The position numbers and the translations under genes are program-made. The notes beneath the pieces were generated by a model. It was not told the DNA's origin and made no database searches. It was given only the letters and a program-made list of their open reading frames with translations. Of a stretch of 64,000 nucleotides of DNA, positions 15,785 through 24,893 are shown piece by piece. Numbering within the stretch: position 1 is the stretch's first letter; the number at the start of each line of letters is the position of its first letter. Origin of the DNA: Candidatus Helarchaeota archaeon (GTDB taxonomy: Archaea; Asgardarchaeota; Lokiarchaeia; Helarchaeales; RDOG01); contig JAHPZH010000001.1 of NCBI GenBank assembly GCA_019058315.1, positions 275,566 to 339,565 on the forward strand, in the 5' to 3' direction.

Positions 15785-18700
15785 TTATTTCATAAATATT
15801 TTTTCAATAAATTTACCAATTTTTGAAAATACATTCAAATTTCCTGAAAAAGATTCTAATTCTTCCTGAAAAAAATCTTCAACTTCTTCAATTAATTGTT
15901 TTAATTTATTTTGCAGAGTTATTAGTTTTTCCTCAGTGATTAAAGCAATACTCATAAATCTTCCATGCTCAAGAAGTATTGTCATTTCCTCTTGTTCAAC
16001 TATTTTTACTTTTGTTCTATTTAAAGTAAGTTCCTGTATTAACATGGAAATTCCCGTTAGACTTCCTGAAACCAATTGTGGTTCCATTCTACGTTCTGCT
16101 TTAAACGACTGATCAAAAATACAGATTCCCCCTGGAATGAAAAAATATATATGATGAATTCTATCAAACCAGCTTATTTCAGATTCTGCTTGTGTATCAT
16201 GATCTTTCATCTCTTTAATATTTACTGAGGAACTTATTTCGATTGGACAAGGGGGTGCTGTAATTCCTACACTACTTTCAGAGATATTAGGTTTTTCAAT
16301 AAGATTCAATGCTGAGGTAAGTATTGCTTTTTCATTTTTAACCAAATTTAGATACTTTAATATTTCCTCTCTTTTCTGTTTATAACCCGCTGTATTAAAA
16401 ATATCTAGTGCGGTATTGAGATAATTTGTGGCTATACCTAAAAACTGATTTTTCTTAGTATGATCAATTTCATTATCTGCCTGTATTAGATGCCACATTC
16501 CATCAAAGAAAGTGGAGGTTGCTAGGGCCCATTGTGAATCTTGTTCAAAGCCTCCTAAATGATAATTTTTTGAGGATTCCCTTAAATGCATTTTTATTTG
16601 TTTATAAAAATTAATTTTATCATCTAATTTATTGGTTTTGTCAAATAAACTTCCGCATTCAAGAGCTAAACAATAATATGAATTACCTAATGATAATTTT
16701 TTCATTTTGGAATTATTGAAGAGATTACCTGCTTTTTCAAATAATTCTGATGCAACTGAAAAAAGAGATGATCTTTGTTCTACATCGGCCCTCTCCATAT
16801 TTTGCCAAGCTTTACACAAATAGAATATTGCAGTTAATTCATTTTTTTCTCTTTTTATTGTAAAAGTCTGACATAAATTTTCAAAAAGTGAACTTGCTTT
16901 ATTATATAATTCTGCTGCAAGTATGTGGTTTCCTTTTTTACTCTCTAATCTTGCTGTTTCTAATTGATAACGGGCTGTACTGTACATTTCCCGAATTTTT
17001 GCGACTTTAATTAATCTGGATATTCTATATTCATCTTCTGGAGATAATCCATTTTCTAAATATGTTTTTAAAATTTCTCCTACTTCTCGAAAATCTTCTT
17101 GAGCTGTTAGAAATATGTTTGAGGCTTCTAAATGTCTATTTTCTTTACTCAATTTTTCTGCTTTTTGCAACACTGCCCATGCAGAATAAAAAGGAGCTTC
17201 AAATTTATATTCCTTGATTTGATCTAAAATAATGCTTGCTTTTTCATAATTCACTTCTGCATTTTCATGGTCTTCATTTGTATGATAAGACTTAGCAATC
17301 TCAATTAGATTCCAAGCTCTTACATAATTTTTTAATATAACAGTTTCTTTAATTAATTCCGTATAGGTAAGTGTTTTTATTGCACTATCAAATGAATCAA
17401 GAGCTTTCTGATAATCTTCCGCTGCATAAAGATAGTTTCCCAACCTATCCTCAATTCTAGCAAGGTTTATGTATCCCGATCCTACTAAATTATAATAACC
17501 TTTATTTTTACAATACTCAATCGCATCTTTGTATGCTGAGCTAGACTCTTCTAATATTTTATCTTTATTAGTTAATCTTCCAATTTCATAATAAGAATCA
17601 CCAATTAAGAAAATATTTTCTATGTGAAAAAGGGCAACTATCATTTTTTTACTTTCAGTCAAAAGATCTATCGTTGTCTCATAATAATTGACTTTTTCGG
17701 ATATTTTTGGTACATTTTTAGCTAATATTAGTCCCGCTCTAGATACACAAAATAAATATCCTTGATAATGAAAAAAAGTGTTATTTATTTTTTTAGTATC
17801 AAATTCAGATATCTGATTGAAGATTTCAGCAGCTATTTGTAAATATTCCTCTCTCTCTCTCTTTTCTTTTGATAAATCTCCCAATATTGAATTTACCGTG
17901 CATAATTCACAATTATATAGTAGATGAAATATTTTATAACTCGGATCCTTCATTACTGGTATTTCTTCTTTTAATATTCCTAATAATTCTTGAATTTTTT
18001 TTGCCAAACCGATACGTTGTGTTTCTGGACTTGAACGATTAAGAGCACCAACTAAAAAAACACCTGCTGAATAAAAAATATTATGTGCACCCATTGCGCT
18101 AGGAAATAATAGAGACGCTGACCTAACACAGAGGTTTACATCTTCCAAAATATATTGAAATTCCCTCGCTGACTGACCTTTATCTCTCATAAATATTGCA
18201 GAAGTAAATCTCGTGTAATAAAACAACACTAATGGTGAATGAGCCCTTATTTTTGGTAATAATTCTTCTCCCTTCGTAATCCATGCTTGAGCTTTTTTTA
18301 AGTATTTTATTTGTTCAGATTGATTATTTGCATAATAAGTTGCATAAGATGCATGAGTCCAAGAATAAAATGCATAAGCGTAAAATAAACATAGTGTTTT
18401 TATTGAATTTTCATAAATATTGATGAATTCTTCAAATCGATCTATATTTCTTTCTAAAAAATACTTTAGATCTATATTTTCAGCTGGTAAAAAATGCGTA
18501 ATCCAATTGGAAAATTCATGTATGCTTTTTAAATAGGAATATAAATAAATTTCAGGAAAATCTTGCTGTTTTTTTATTTGATCCCATATTTCTCTTATTA
18601 ATATTTCCGATTCTGACACTAAATCTTTTACATCGGCGACCTCATCAATTCTAATGAGTTTTTCACTTATAAACAAACTTAAAGATTTGCTTTCCAAAAT

Positions 18701-19165
18701 TTTCATTTTTAATGAATCTGATAAATTTCCACTATCTATTGATATTTCTTTCGCTTTTTTGAAATATTTCTTTGCAGTTTCCAATAATTTTTCTTCTTTT
18801 CCAACGAAAGTTCCAGATATATATTTCAATAGATCAATAAAACCTAAAGATGCATTTATTTTTTGTTCATTATATAATTTTTTAAATGTTTCATGTGCGT
18901 TGGAAAAATTTAAAATCGATTGTTGAAGATATTCCAAGATCTTTTCCTTGTTATCTTCAAAATCCGCAGCTATTTGATAAATAACTCCCAATTTGTAATG
19001 TATATCACATTCAATTTTTTCCAATTTATTTTCTACACTAATTTCCCATGCTTCTTTTAAAAGATTTATGGCGTTATCCCATTTATATTTGTGTTCTTCT
19101 TCTTCTGCTTTTTGAATTATTCCATTGATTTGTTTTAGAATTTCTTCTTGTGATAAATCTGCCAT
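15785..19165 (-). CDS. Giant TPR-type helical repeat protein with C-terminal longin/roadblock-like domain
   Basis: 1126 aa. Residues 1 to about 960 are helical repeats of irregular TPR type, with recognisable units such as YLYAAEDYQKALDSF and NHILAAELYNKASSLFENL, and several 40-45-residue spacings. A low-complexity linker (about 965-1000) leads to a 110-residue end domain (about 1000-1115). This begins IHHIYFFIPGGICIFDQSF, continues with LVSGSLTGISMLIQEL and KVKIVEQEEMTILLEHG, and closes with a long helix; the pattern matches longin/roadblock-like sensor domains common in Asgard archaea. It may act as a scaffold tied to small GTPase signalling (inference). A T tract (on the coding strand) follows the stop at 15769-15784. 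Confidence 0.85.
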   Translation of the reverse strand: MADLSQEEILKQINGIIQKAEEEEHKYKWDNAINLLKEAWEISVENKLEKIECDIHYKLGVIYQIAADFEDNKEKILEYLQQSILNFSNAHETFKKLYNEQKINASLGFIDLLKYISGTFVGKEEKLLETAKKYFKKAKEISIDSGNLSDSLKMKILESKSLSLFISEKLIRIDEVADVKDLVSESEILIREIWDQIKKQQDFPEIYLYSYLKSIHEFSNWITHFLPAENIDLKYFLERNIDRFEEFINIYENSIKTLCLFYAYAFYSWTHASYATYYANNQSEQIKYLKKAQAWITKGEELLPKIRAHSPLVLFYYTRFTSAIFMRDKGQSAREFQYILEDVNLCVRSASLLFPSAMGAHNIFYSAGVFLVGALNRSSPETQRIGLAKKIQELLGILKEEIPVMKDPSYKIFHLLYNCELCTVNSILGDLSKEKREREEYLQIAAEIFNQISEFDTKKINNTFFHYQGYLFCVSRAGLILAKNVPKISEKVNYYETTIDLLTESKKMIVALFHIENIFLIGDSYYEIGRLTNKDKILEESSSAYKDAIEYCKNKGYYNLVGSGYINLARIEDRLGNYLYAAEDYQKALDSFDSAIKTLTYTELIKETVILKNYVRAWNLIEIAKSYHTNEDHENAEVNYEKASIILDQIKEYKFEAPFYSAWAVLQKAEKLSKENRHLEASNIFLTAQEDFREVGEILKTYLENGLSPEDEYRISRLIKVAKIREMYSTARYQLETARLESKKGNHILAAELYNKASSLFENLCQTFTIKREKNELTAIFYLCKAWQNMERADVEQRSSLFSVASELFEKAGNLFNNSKMKKLSLGNSYYCLALECGSLFDKTNKLDDKINFYKQIKMHLRESSKNYHLGGFEQDSQWALATSTFFDGMWHLIQADNEIDHTKKNQFLGIATNYLNTALDIFNTAGYKQKREEILKYLNLVKNEKAILTSALNLIEKPNISESSVGITAPPCPIEISSSVNIKEMKDHDTQAESEISWFDRIHHIYFFIPGGICIFDQSFKAERRMEPQLVSGSLTGISMLIQELTLNRTKVKIVEQEEMTILLEHGRFMSIALITEEKLITLQNKLKQLIEEVEDFFQEELESFSGNLNVFSKIGKFIEKIFMK

Positions 19166-19345
19166 TTAATAATTTTCCCCGTTTATGTATCACGAATATA
19201 TTATTATGTTTTTTTTAAAAAGATTGGTTTTGAATGATAATAACTAATACTTGTTAATCTGAAAAAAATTTATCCATTAATTAAATTATTATAATGACCA
19301 AAAAGTTAATTTTTAGATAAAATTTATGAAATTTGGTTGAAGCTT

Positions 19346-20350
19346 ATGTCACAAAAAGCAAAAATACTTAAAAAACATGAAATTACTCTCGACGATGAAG
19401 GAGAACATAAAAATGATTTATTAGAATGGCATTATTTAAATGGTTTTATTGAAAAAAATTCTAATAATCCATACTCGGGCTGGAAATTCATCACAAATTT
19501 TACAAAAGCTCGAGGTTTTTTTGATAATGTAATGTTCTTATTATTTCCACCTGAAAAAGATCCTATTGATCGCTCAAAATATTCTATGAAATACCGATCT
19601 ATGAAATTTGCTAAAGGCAAATTAGAAGGAAGGGTCCAAAACGATGTGATTAAAGGTCGTTACCCAAATTATGAAATTTATATTGAAAAAACACAAGAGG
19701 ACAAAATCAGTAGTTTAGACGTAAAAATTTTCCCTTTAATAAAAACAAAATGGGCTTTCGTTGAAAAGGGAGGAAAAGCTATTGCAGATCAAAGTAATTT
19801 GGCACAATATGCATTTTTAAAAACTGGAATTGAAGGACAACTAACCGTTGATGATGTTGTTGCTCCAATAAAAGCTGTTGGATATTATGAACATGTATGG
19901 GCAACAATAAATCCGAAAGCGTTTAAAGGCTGGATGTGGTATTGTATCCCTAATGCTTCAAAAACAACACCCAAGCTATCAATTAATATAGCTATTGGTC
20001 TAAGACCTGATGACTCTTTGACCACGAGATTTGTTCATTATACTTTTGACGGAGAAAATTTTTACGCTTTTGATGATTATGATGTGGATATACTAGAAAC
20101 AGCGGTTCATGATAATATGGAATATGGAACAAGGATCAAAGTCACCCAAAAACTTCCAAATAGTGAACTTAATATTACTATTACAAGAGATAAACATCCA
20201 AGTACAAGAACTCATCAAGGAGGTTTTGCGGTTTTAAGATTTATTACAGGTGGAGCTTGGGTAAAGGGTTATATAATCCATGATAATAAAAAATATGAGA
20301 TTGATGGAGATAGTATTGGTAGTTCATTTTTATTATCTTCCTCTAAATAA
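19346..20350 (+). CDS. AttH/CrtC-like lipocalin-fold protein, copy 2
   Basis: About 334 aa. ATG at 19346 is preferred (GGTTGA lies upstream); TTG at 19337 would add three residues. It shares the signatures of the protein at 13303-14310: DLLEWHYLNGF near the start, GYYEHVWATI and GWMWY in the middle, and a final DGDSIGSSFLLSS versus NSISIGSSMYL. The two are paralogues. It is followed 37 bases later by an alpha/beta hydrolase gene on the same strand, so an operon is likely. Substrate unknown. Confidence 0.75.
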   Translation: MSQKAKILKKHEITLDDEGEHKNDLLEWHYLNGFIEKNSNNPYSGWKFITNFTKARGFFDNVMFLLFPPEKDPIDRSKYSMKYRSMKFAKGKLEGRVQNDVIKGRYPNYEIYIEKTQEDKISSLDVKIFPLIKTKWAFVEKGGKAIADQSNLAQYAFLKTGIEGQLTVDDVVAPIKAVGYYEHVWATINPKAFKGWMWYCIPNASKTTPKLSINIAIGLRPDDSLTTRFVHYTFDGENFYAFDDYDVDILETAVHDNMEYGTRIKVTQKLPNSELNITITRDKHPSTRTHQGGFAVLRFITGGAWVKGYIIHDNKKYEIDGDSIGSSFLLSSSK

Positions 20351-20387
20351 AATAAATAATGTATTATAAACTAATAAGTGATGAAAA

Positions 20388-21200
20388 ATGCCAAAAATTC
20401 TTGTCAAAGATGTAAAGATTTATTATGAAACTTTAGGAGAAGGTGAACCAATCTGTTTAATTATGGGGTGGGGTGGAAGCAGTGTTATGTGGTACCGGCA
20501 ACGAGAAATGCTTGCAAAATCATATAAAGTAATTTTAATAGATAATCGTGGCACGGGAAGAAGTGCAAAACCAAAATACCCATATAAAATGGAAATGTTT
20601 ATTGACGATATTAAAGGAGTATTAGATCATCTAAATATTTCTAAATTACATCTTATGGGATGTTCAATGGGGGGAATGATTTCTCAACAATTTGCTCTAA
20701 CTTATCCAGAAATGCTTAGCTCACTTATTCTATGCTGCACATCTGCTAATGTGAAGATGCCAGGAGTTCGAAATGAAGATCCTGAAAAATTATTTCTAAT
20801 GACGAGTGTTACTCCTGAAAATTTAAAGGAGATGTTCTCCTTAATATTTACAAAAAAATACATTGACTGGTTGTTTTCAGAAGAAGGAAGAGATGAATTT
20901 AATAACTTAATTGGTGAAATGGCTAAATATCCACCTACAATTAAAGGAATGAAAAATCAATTTAGTGCAATACAAGACCATGATGTTGTAAATCGTTTAG
21001 GAGAAATTAAAATTCCTACTTTGATATTGGTGGGTAAGAACGATGTTTTATTACCTCCTAGAAATTCTAAAATTATTCATAAAAACATAGCTAATTCAGA
21101 ACTGCAGATCCTTGAAGGTGGACATATGTTTTGGATTGAAGCAGAAAAAGAATTCAATAAAGCTGTTATAGATTTTCTTAGTAAGCACAAAATAAATTGA
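20388..21200 (+). CDS. Alpha/beta hydrolase
   Basis: 270 aa. The nucleophile elbow GCSMGG puts the catalytic Ser at 93; the acid is probably Asp219 (VGKNDVLLPP) and the base His246 (EGGHMFWIE). MGWGG at 26-30 forms the oxyanion loop and DNRGTGRS at 52-59 is the usual DxxGxGxS segment. No signal peptide. The ester or related substrate cannot be told. It is 37 bases downstream of the AttH-like gene and convergent with the acyl-CoA synthetase gene, so a joint role in metabolism of a hydrophobic compound is possible but speculative. Confidence 0.92.
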   Translation: MPKILVKDVKIYYETLGEGEPICLIMGWGGSSVMWYRQREMLAKSYKVILIDNRGTGRSAKPKYPYKMEMFIDDIKGVLDHLNISKLHLMGCSMGGMISQQFALTYPEMLSSLILCCTSANVKMPGVRNEDPEKLFLMTSVTPENLKEMFSLIFTKKYIDWLFSEEGRDEFNNLIGEMAKYPPTIKGMKNQFSAIQDHDVVNRLGEIKIPTLILVGKNDVLLPPRNSKIIHKNIANSELQILEGGHMFWIEAEKEFNKAVIDFLSKHKIN

Positions 21201-21221
21201 TGAAAAAATAAAAAAAAGAAA

Positions 21222-22835
21222 TTAATTTACTTGTCTCTCTTTACCTTCCCAATATTTTGCTCTTAAATCCTTTTTTAATATTTTCCCTTGTGCGCTTTTT
21301 GGTAATGATCTTTTAAATACAACGCTTTTTGGTGCTTCATATCTTGCTATATTATCCTTACAAAATGCAATAATCTCCTCTTCAGTAACATCCACTCCTT
21401 TTTTATAACCTTTTTTAAGGCTAACAATCGCATGGACTGCCTCTCCCCAACGTTCATCAGGAATACCAATTACTGCACATTCTAAAACTGCCGGGTGTTT
21501 ATAAATGCATTCTTCAACCGCTATAGAATATACATTCTCTCCTCCGGTAATTATCATGTCCTTTTTTCTATCAATGATGTAAAGATATCCATCTTTATCC
21601 ATTCGTCCCAAATCACCAGTATATAACCAATCATCTTTAATTGTTTCTGCTGTTTTTTCTGGCTTTTTCCAATATCCTATCATCATTCCGGAACCTTTTG
21701 CTATAATCTCGCCAATTTCTCCAATTTCTACATCTTCTCCCTTCTCATCAACTAATCTTACATCAGTTCCGACTTCAGGGCGACCCGTGGAAGTTAATTG
21801 ATATTCATTTCCAGGTTTCATCGCTTCTAGATGGTCTAATGGAAGCATTACTGAAATTGTTGGATATTCTGTTTGTCCGAAAGCTTGAAAGAAACAGGCA
21901 TTATAAAAAGTCTCCATTGCCTTTTTCAATACTGTTGGTGGCATTGGACTTGCTGCATAATAAATTTGAATAATGTTTTCTATATGCTCTTTCCTTAAGT
22001 CTTCTTGTTGTAATAATAGGTTTAACATCGTGGGGACTAGTCCAAAACAATTTATTTTTTCATCAATCAAAGTTTGAAGAAATTCTCTTATTACAAAAGA
22101 ATCCATAAGAATAGTTGGAGCTGGTGCCACAACTCCAGATGTTGTTCCCCAAGCACCCATAATATGAAAAAGTGGTGTGGCTATTAAATTTCTCAATCCT
22201 CCCCATTTAATTATTTTTGGAGTCCCCCAAAAAGATGATGCATAAACACGGACTACATTATTTATAATGGCATAATGAGAAAGCATTACCCCTTTTGGCA
22301 ATCCAGTCGTACCTCCAGTATATATCATAAAAGACATATCCATATCTTTGATAGGTTCTGAGGGAATTGGCTCCTCTTTTGAAAACTTCGTGGCTAAATC
22401 CTCATAATCCATATATTCGGATGGCACACCTGTTCCATTTTGATCATACATCACAATATTTTTTATTTTTGGACATTGTTCCTTAATGGCAGGCATGTTG
22501 TAAAGTAAATCATTTGACATTATCAAAGTTTCAGCTTCACAATCATTCAGAATATAGACGATATCATTTTTAGATGCCATATAATTGATAGGTGTTGCGC
22601 AGGCAACTTTAGTTATACCAAAAAAAGAATTCATAACACCATCAGAATTGTGTGCTAGTAATGCAACTCGATCTCCTTTCTTGATATTGGCAATTTCTTT
22701 TAATCCATTAGCAATTGAATTTGCCCTTTCGTTTACCTGTAGCCAATTAAAGCGTTTATTTTTAAAAACTATCGCTTCCAAATCTTTAGTATGTACGAAT
22801 CTAGCATTTTTTTCACAATAATCTCCAATTTTCAT
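21222..22835 (-). CDS. AMP-dependent acyl-CoA synthetase/ligase (ANL superfamily)
   Basis: 537 aa, typical length. The P-loop-like motif YTGGTTGLPKG is at 172-182, followed by the FGQTEYP (A5), LYTGDLG and DRKKDMIITGGENVYS (A8 hinge) motifs. The C-terminal catalytic lysine lies in the KSAQGKILKKDLR segment. These enzymes adenylate a carboxylic acid and then form its CoA thioester. The overall sequence looks like medium- to long-chain fatty-acid or aryl-acid ligases; the exact acid is unknown. It is a single gene, convergent with the hydrolase gene. Confidence 0.94.
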   Translation of the reverse strand: MKIGDYCEKNARFVHTKDLEAIVFKNKRFNWLQVNERANSIANGLKEIANIKKGDRVALLAHNSDGVMNSFFGITKVACATPINYMASKNDIVYILNDCEAETLIMSNDLLYNMPAIKEQCPKIKNIVMYDQNGTGVPSEYMDYEDLATKFSKEEPIPSEPIKDMDMSFMIYTGGTTGLPKGVMLSHYAIINNVVRVYASSFWGTPKIIKWGGLRNLIATPLFHIMGAWGTTSGVVAPAPTILMDSFVIREFLQTLIDEKINCFGLVPTMLNLLLQQEDLRKEHIENIIQIYYAASPMPPTVLKKAMETFYNACFFQAFGQTEYPTISVMLPLDHLEAMKPGNEYQLTSTGRPEVGTDVRLVDEKGEDVEIGEIGEIIAKGSGMMIGYWKKPEKTAETIKDDWLYTGDLGRMDKDGYLYIIDRKKDMIITGGENVYSIAVEECIYKHPAVLECAVIGIPDERWGEAVHAIVSLKKGYKKGVDVTEEEIIAFCKDNIARYEAPKSVVFKRSLPKSAQGKILKKDLRAKYWEGKERQVN

Positions 22836-22999
22836 TTTAAATCACTATCTTAAAAATAAAAATCCACTAATAATGATAATTTTTATCTAAAAATCCTTAG
22901 GAATTTAAAATTTTCTAAAAAAAGAATAAAATTTTAGCAATCAAAGAGTAATTGAGTGTTCATTCTTGGTTATTATTTTCAAAATGACTAATTATAGGT

Positions 23000-23716
23000 T
23001 CAAGTTATGGGCTTAACCGCACCACGCACCATGAATAAGAATATTATATCAACGAAACATATCCAGATTAACCAAAATGCGGTTACTTGAGGAGGCATCG
23101 GAAAGGCTGCGTAAGGTAAGGCAAAGAAAATAACCAATGCCACCAGACCAATACCAATTGTAATTCCTATACTAAAAATACCCACTAAAATCAATCCAAT
23201 ACGATATTTTTGCTCTAACCGTTCCGATGAGCTATCTTTGAAACTTCCAATGGCTAATAACAAATATGCAAACATTCCTAAACAGAATATAACTTCAAAT
23301 ACTAAGTAAGAAATCCAAGGGTAGCTGGTAGGTTGTGTTGTTAAAAATAAGATTGCATTTATTGCAATCAAAGATAAAATCGTAATAAAAATTACCCAAC
23401 CAATAAATTGAAGAGATCTAATGTGCTTAAAGTGAATTTCGAAAACCAAAAGATATACAGCAAAATAAGTACATCCAATTAAAGCGAAGAACATTGAATA
23501 TAGAAATGGGTTCAAATAAAAGTAATAATTAGAAGGTGCAGTAAGTTCAGATATAAATAAACAAATAATTCCAAAGATCAAGGTTAAAAATATAATCGTA
23601 ATAAGGATAATCCATTTATGAGGGAAGAAATCTCCCCATTTAACATTTAATATTAATATAATTAGGCTTAATACTGCTATCGATGTGATATAAATCAAGA
23701 ATAAACCAAAATCCAA
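23000..23716 (-). CDS. Seven-TM membrane protein, last gene of the DUF362/radical SAM operon
   Basis: 238 aa with about seven hydrophobic helices (near 4-24, 34-54, 68-92, 103-126, 133-157, 172-200 and 210-231). The loop near 160 is charged (KDSSSERLEQKYR). I do not recognise a family. The start lies 27 bases after the stop of the radical SAM/SPASM gene on the same strand, so it probably belongs to that operon and may be the membrane partner or substrate transporter. The 164-base gap upstream of the acyl-CoA synthetase start holds nothing I can identify. Confidence 0.7.
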   Translation of the reverse strand: MDFGLFLIYITSIAVLSLIILILNVKWGDFFPHKWIILITIIFLTLIFGIICLFISELTAPSNYYFYLNPFLYSMFFALIGCTYFAVYLLVFEIHFKHIRSLQFIGWVIFITILSLIAINAILFLTTQPTSYPWISYLVFEVIFCLGMFAYLLLAIGSFKDSSSERLEQKYRIGLILVGIFSIGITIGIGLVALVIFFALPYAAFPMPPQVTAFWLIWICFVDIIFLFMVRGAVKPIT

Positions 23717-23743
23717 ACTAAAACACCTTTTTTAACATCTTTT

Positions 23744-24835
23744 TTATGCACCTTTCTTCTTGAAAAATCTTTCTGGAGCTTCGGGATTATAAAAACACTT
23801 CGGATCGGATGCGGTTATGTCTCCGTGATAAACATGTGCCCTTGCACGACAACCAATGCAAACGTGTCTCGACACACATGATGCACAAGGACCTTTAATA
23901 TTGTATTTGAGCAAGAGTTGTTTCTTGCTTTTTTTAACGATTTCAAGGAGATTATCCTTGTATATGTTTCCCACTGCGAGGTCAGGTAGGAGCAAACAAG
24001 GAACTACATCTCCATTAGCAGTAATTGCTATGTGGCCTTGGCAGCCATATTTACCGTCAGCACTTCCTACCATCAGCATTGATTTTCCTTCAACATCTGC
24101 TCTATGATGAAAAGCTTTTTGTATTTGAGTTAAGGTCGGCTCCCATTTCATTCCTTCATTTATAGAGAGTCCTAATGGTGTGAAAATTGGTAGCGCAACG
24201 TGTTTGGCCCCTTTAGAATAAAACCAGTTCATCAATTCGGTAATTGTCTCGCCTGTCTGAATTGTAAGGGTTGGACATCCATATATCCTATCAGGAGGAA
24301 AACCTTGGTCCAATAAACCTTGATACCCATCTATCTTGGCTTTAAGGCTATTTGGATATCTATTTACTTTATTATATACGTCTTGATTTAAAGTGTCTAT
24401 ATGGATCCCAATGAAAAATTCTTGATCTCTTGATGTAGCGAGTTTTTGAGCCTTTACTAACCATTCAGCTTTGGTCTTTGGGATAAGACCTGCTAGGGGC
24501 ATTAAAAGATGGAATCCTTCCTCAATTGCGTGAAATACCATCTCCTTACAATTTGGATGAATAAGCTGATCTCCTCCATAGAGGTATAGAACTTGTATAC
24601 CAATTTTTCTTAATTCAAGGATTTCCTTGAACTTTTCTAACGATAGATTGTCATTTGGGAGATAATCAAGATCTACTGAGCTTGCGTAACAATACATGCA
24701 GCCTCCAGCACATCTCTGATTGATCTCGATATTAGTACATATTGGATTACCCTTATTATAGATTTTAACTAACTCCCTTCTCGTAAATAAGTCAATTACT
24801 GGATTTTCCCTTTTTAGTTGCCTTTTCGTAAACAT
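23744..24835 (-). CDS. Radical SAM protein with SPASM-type C-terminus
   Basis: 363 aa. The S-adenosylmethionine cluster motif is RCAGGCMYCYAS with Cys42, Cys46 and Cys49 (CxxxCxxC), inside a TIM-barrel half with YLYGGDQLIHP (the GGE-like motif) near 103. The C-terminal third has many cysteines: CQGHIAI, GDVVPCLL, then GPCASCVSRHVCIGC and DPKCF, the pattern of SPASM/twitch domains carrying auxiliary 4Fe-4S clusters. Such enzymes mature peptides or proteins, or act in cofactor synthesis. It lies between an unknown 558-aa protein gene and a 7-TM gene in one operon. No short precursor-peptide gene was seen. Confidence 0.9.
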   Translation of the reverse strand: MFTKRQLKRENPVIDLFTRRELVKIYNKGNPICTNIEINQRCAGGCMYCYASSVDLDYLPNDNLSLEKFKEILELRKIGIQVLYLYGGDQLIHPNCKEMVFHAIEEGFHLLMPLAGLIPKTKAEWLVKAQKLATSRDQEFFIGIHIDTLNQDVYNKVNRYPNSLKAKIDGYQGLLDQGFPPDRIYGCPTLTIQTGETITELMNWFYSKGAKHVALPIFTPLGLSINEGMKWEPTLTQIQKAFHHRADVEGKSMLMVGSADGKYGCQGHIAITANGDVVPCLLLPDLAVGNIYKDNLLEIVKKSKKQLLLKYNIKGPCASCVSRHVCIGCRARAHVYHGDITASDPKCFYNPEAPERFFKKKGA

Positions 24836-24893
24836 GAAACCATCCTACCATTTTAGAATAAGAAATATATTTCATAAAACTTCCATAATGCAT

